From Candidatus Nanopelagicales bacterium (lineage in GTDB: Bacteria; Actinomycetota; Actinomycetes; S36-B12; UBA10799), in NCBI GenBank assembly GCA_030699055.1, contig JAUYKX010000048.1, positions 1-6,042 on the forward strand: 6,042 nt of DNA, given 5' to 3'. Made by a program: the position numbers and the translations under genes. The notes under the pieces are model-generated. The model saw only the letters and a list, made by a program, of their open reading frames with translations. It searched no databases and was not told the DNA's origin. Of this stretch, positions 5,650 through 6,042 are shown in pieces (positions within the stretch are counted from its first letter, which is position 1; each line of letters starts with the position of its first letter).

Positions 5650-6042
5650 TGGTTGCCGCCGTCGGACACCGATCCTGCCCGCCCCGACTTGGCCTCGGCG
5701 CGAGCGCGAACGCCGGCGCGATGAAGTCTCAACGCTCGGAACGCGTAGTCGATCCCGGTGACCACCGTGAGCACCACGGCCAGTCCCATCACCCAGGCGC
5801 GGGCGCTCGCCAACACTCCGACCACAGGCAGCAGATACAGCAGGATGGCCAGTAGCTGGAAGATGGTTTTGGCCTTCCCCCCGCGGCTGGCCGCGATCAC
5901 CCCGTCCTTGATCACGATGAACCGCATGGCCGTCACGCCGATCTCGCGGGCCAGGATCAACACCGTGATCCACCACGGCAGCTCCCCCAACACACTGAGC
6001 CCAATCAGCGCCGAACCGGTGAGTGCCTTGTCCGCGATCGGA
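5646..6042 (-). CDS. pgsA: CDP-diacylglycerol--glycerol-3-phosphate 3-phosphatidyltransferase PgsA, 5' end outside window
   Basis: This is the C-terminal 131 residues of a membrane CDP-alcohol phosphotransferase that makes phosphatidylglycerophosphate, the precursor of phosphatidylglycerol and cardiolipin. The fragment opens with PIADKALTGSALIGL, which holds the last aspartate of the family signature DG-x2-AR-x8-G-x3-D-x3-D; the rest of the signature lies beyond the right edge. It continues with LPWWITVLILAREIGVTAMRF, SRGGKAKTIFQ (a conserved cytoplasmic loop) and two further hydrophobic segments, FQLLAILLYLLPVVGVLA and WVMGLAVVLTVVTGIDYAF, then a basic tail rich in arginine and alanine. At least three membrane segments are visible. 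The stop codon overlaps the cinA start. Related CDP-alcohol transferases share these motifs, but the clgR/cinA linkage fits PgsA. Confidence 0.92.
   Translation of the reverse strand, partial: PIADKALTGSALIGLSVLGELPWWITVLILAREIGVTAMRFIVIKDGVIAASRGGKAKTIFQLLAILLYLLPVVGVLASARAWVMGLAVVLTVVTGIDYAFRALRLHRAGVRARAEAKSGRAGSVSDGGNQ

Noticed and set aside
5650..5976. N-terminal extension of cinA
   Set aside because: It is a shadow of pgsA in another frame, with arginine/glycine-rich nonsense composition; the GTG at 5649 overlapping the pgsA stop is the natural start.

Overview
The window is GC-rich and reads as a conserved chromosomal block of an actinomycete (Actinomycetota). The clues are the gene order pgsA-cinA-clgR-DUF3046-recA-recX-miaB-miaA, the presence of a DUF3046 protein and a ClgR-type regulator, an SOS box of the Gram-positive/mycobacterial type (CGAAC-N4-GTTCG), and a second recA promoter motif of the kind described in mycobacteria. 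RecA has no intein. The RecA sequence looks nearer to Micromonosporales/Glycomycetales-like actinomycetes than to Mycobacterium, but that is only an impression.

All supported genes lie on the minus strand and are read from right to left. The right edge holds the 3' two thirds of pgsA (phospholipid synthesis). It overlaps a stand-alone cinA/pncC (NMN amidase) by 4 bases. A 139-base gap follows, with a doubtful 16-residue cysteine-rich reading frame. Then come clgR (XRE-family activator of Clp protease and DNA-damage genes) and a DUF3046 gene. The 225-base recA leader (4263-4487) carries two control regions: an SOS box against a -10-like hexamer, and closer to the gene a match to the RecA-independent promoter motif that ClgR-type regulators recognise in mycobacteria. 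recA, recX, miaB and miaA follow with gaps of 24, 13 and 3 bases, so they are probably one transcript. RecX restrains RecA. MiaA and MiaB carry out two consecutive steps of tRNA A37 modification (i6A, then ms2i6A).

The left edge is the accessory part. After the miaA stop (209) there is no gene. Positions 1 to about 150, read on the minus strand, are highly structured: a long hairpin with a GAGA tetraloop enclosed by a CCCC/GGGG helix, then a UUCG-capped hairpin whose 3' arm is a Shine-Dalgarno sequence. The order of blocks matches what I remember of the HEARO/omega RNA that precedes IscB, the RNA-guided HNH/RuvC nuclease of IS200/IS605-like elements. I therefore propose that an IscB (OMEGA) element is inserted directly downstream of miaA, with iscB starting just beyond the left edge. 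The nuclease gene itself is not visible, so this is an inference from RNA structure and remembered similarity.
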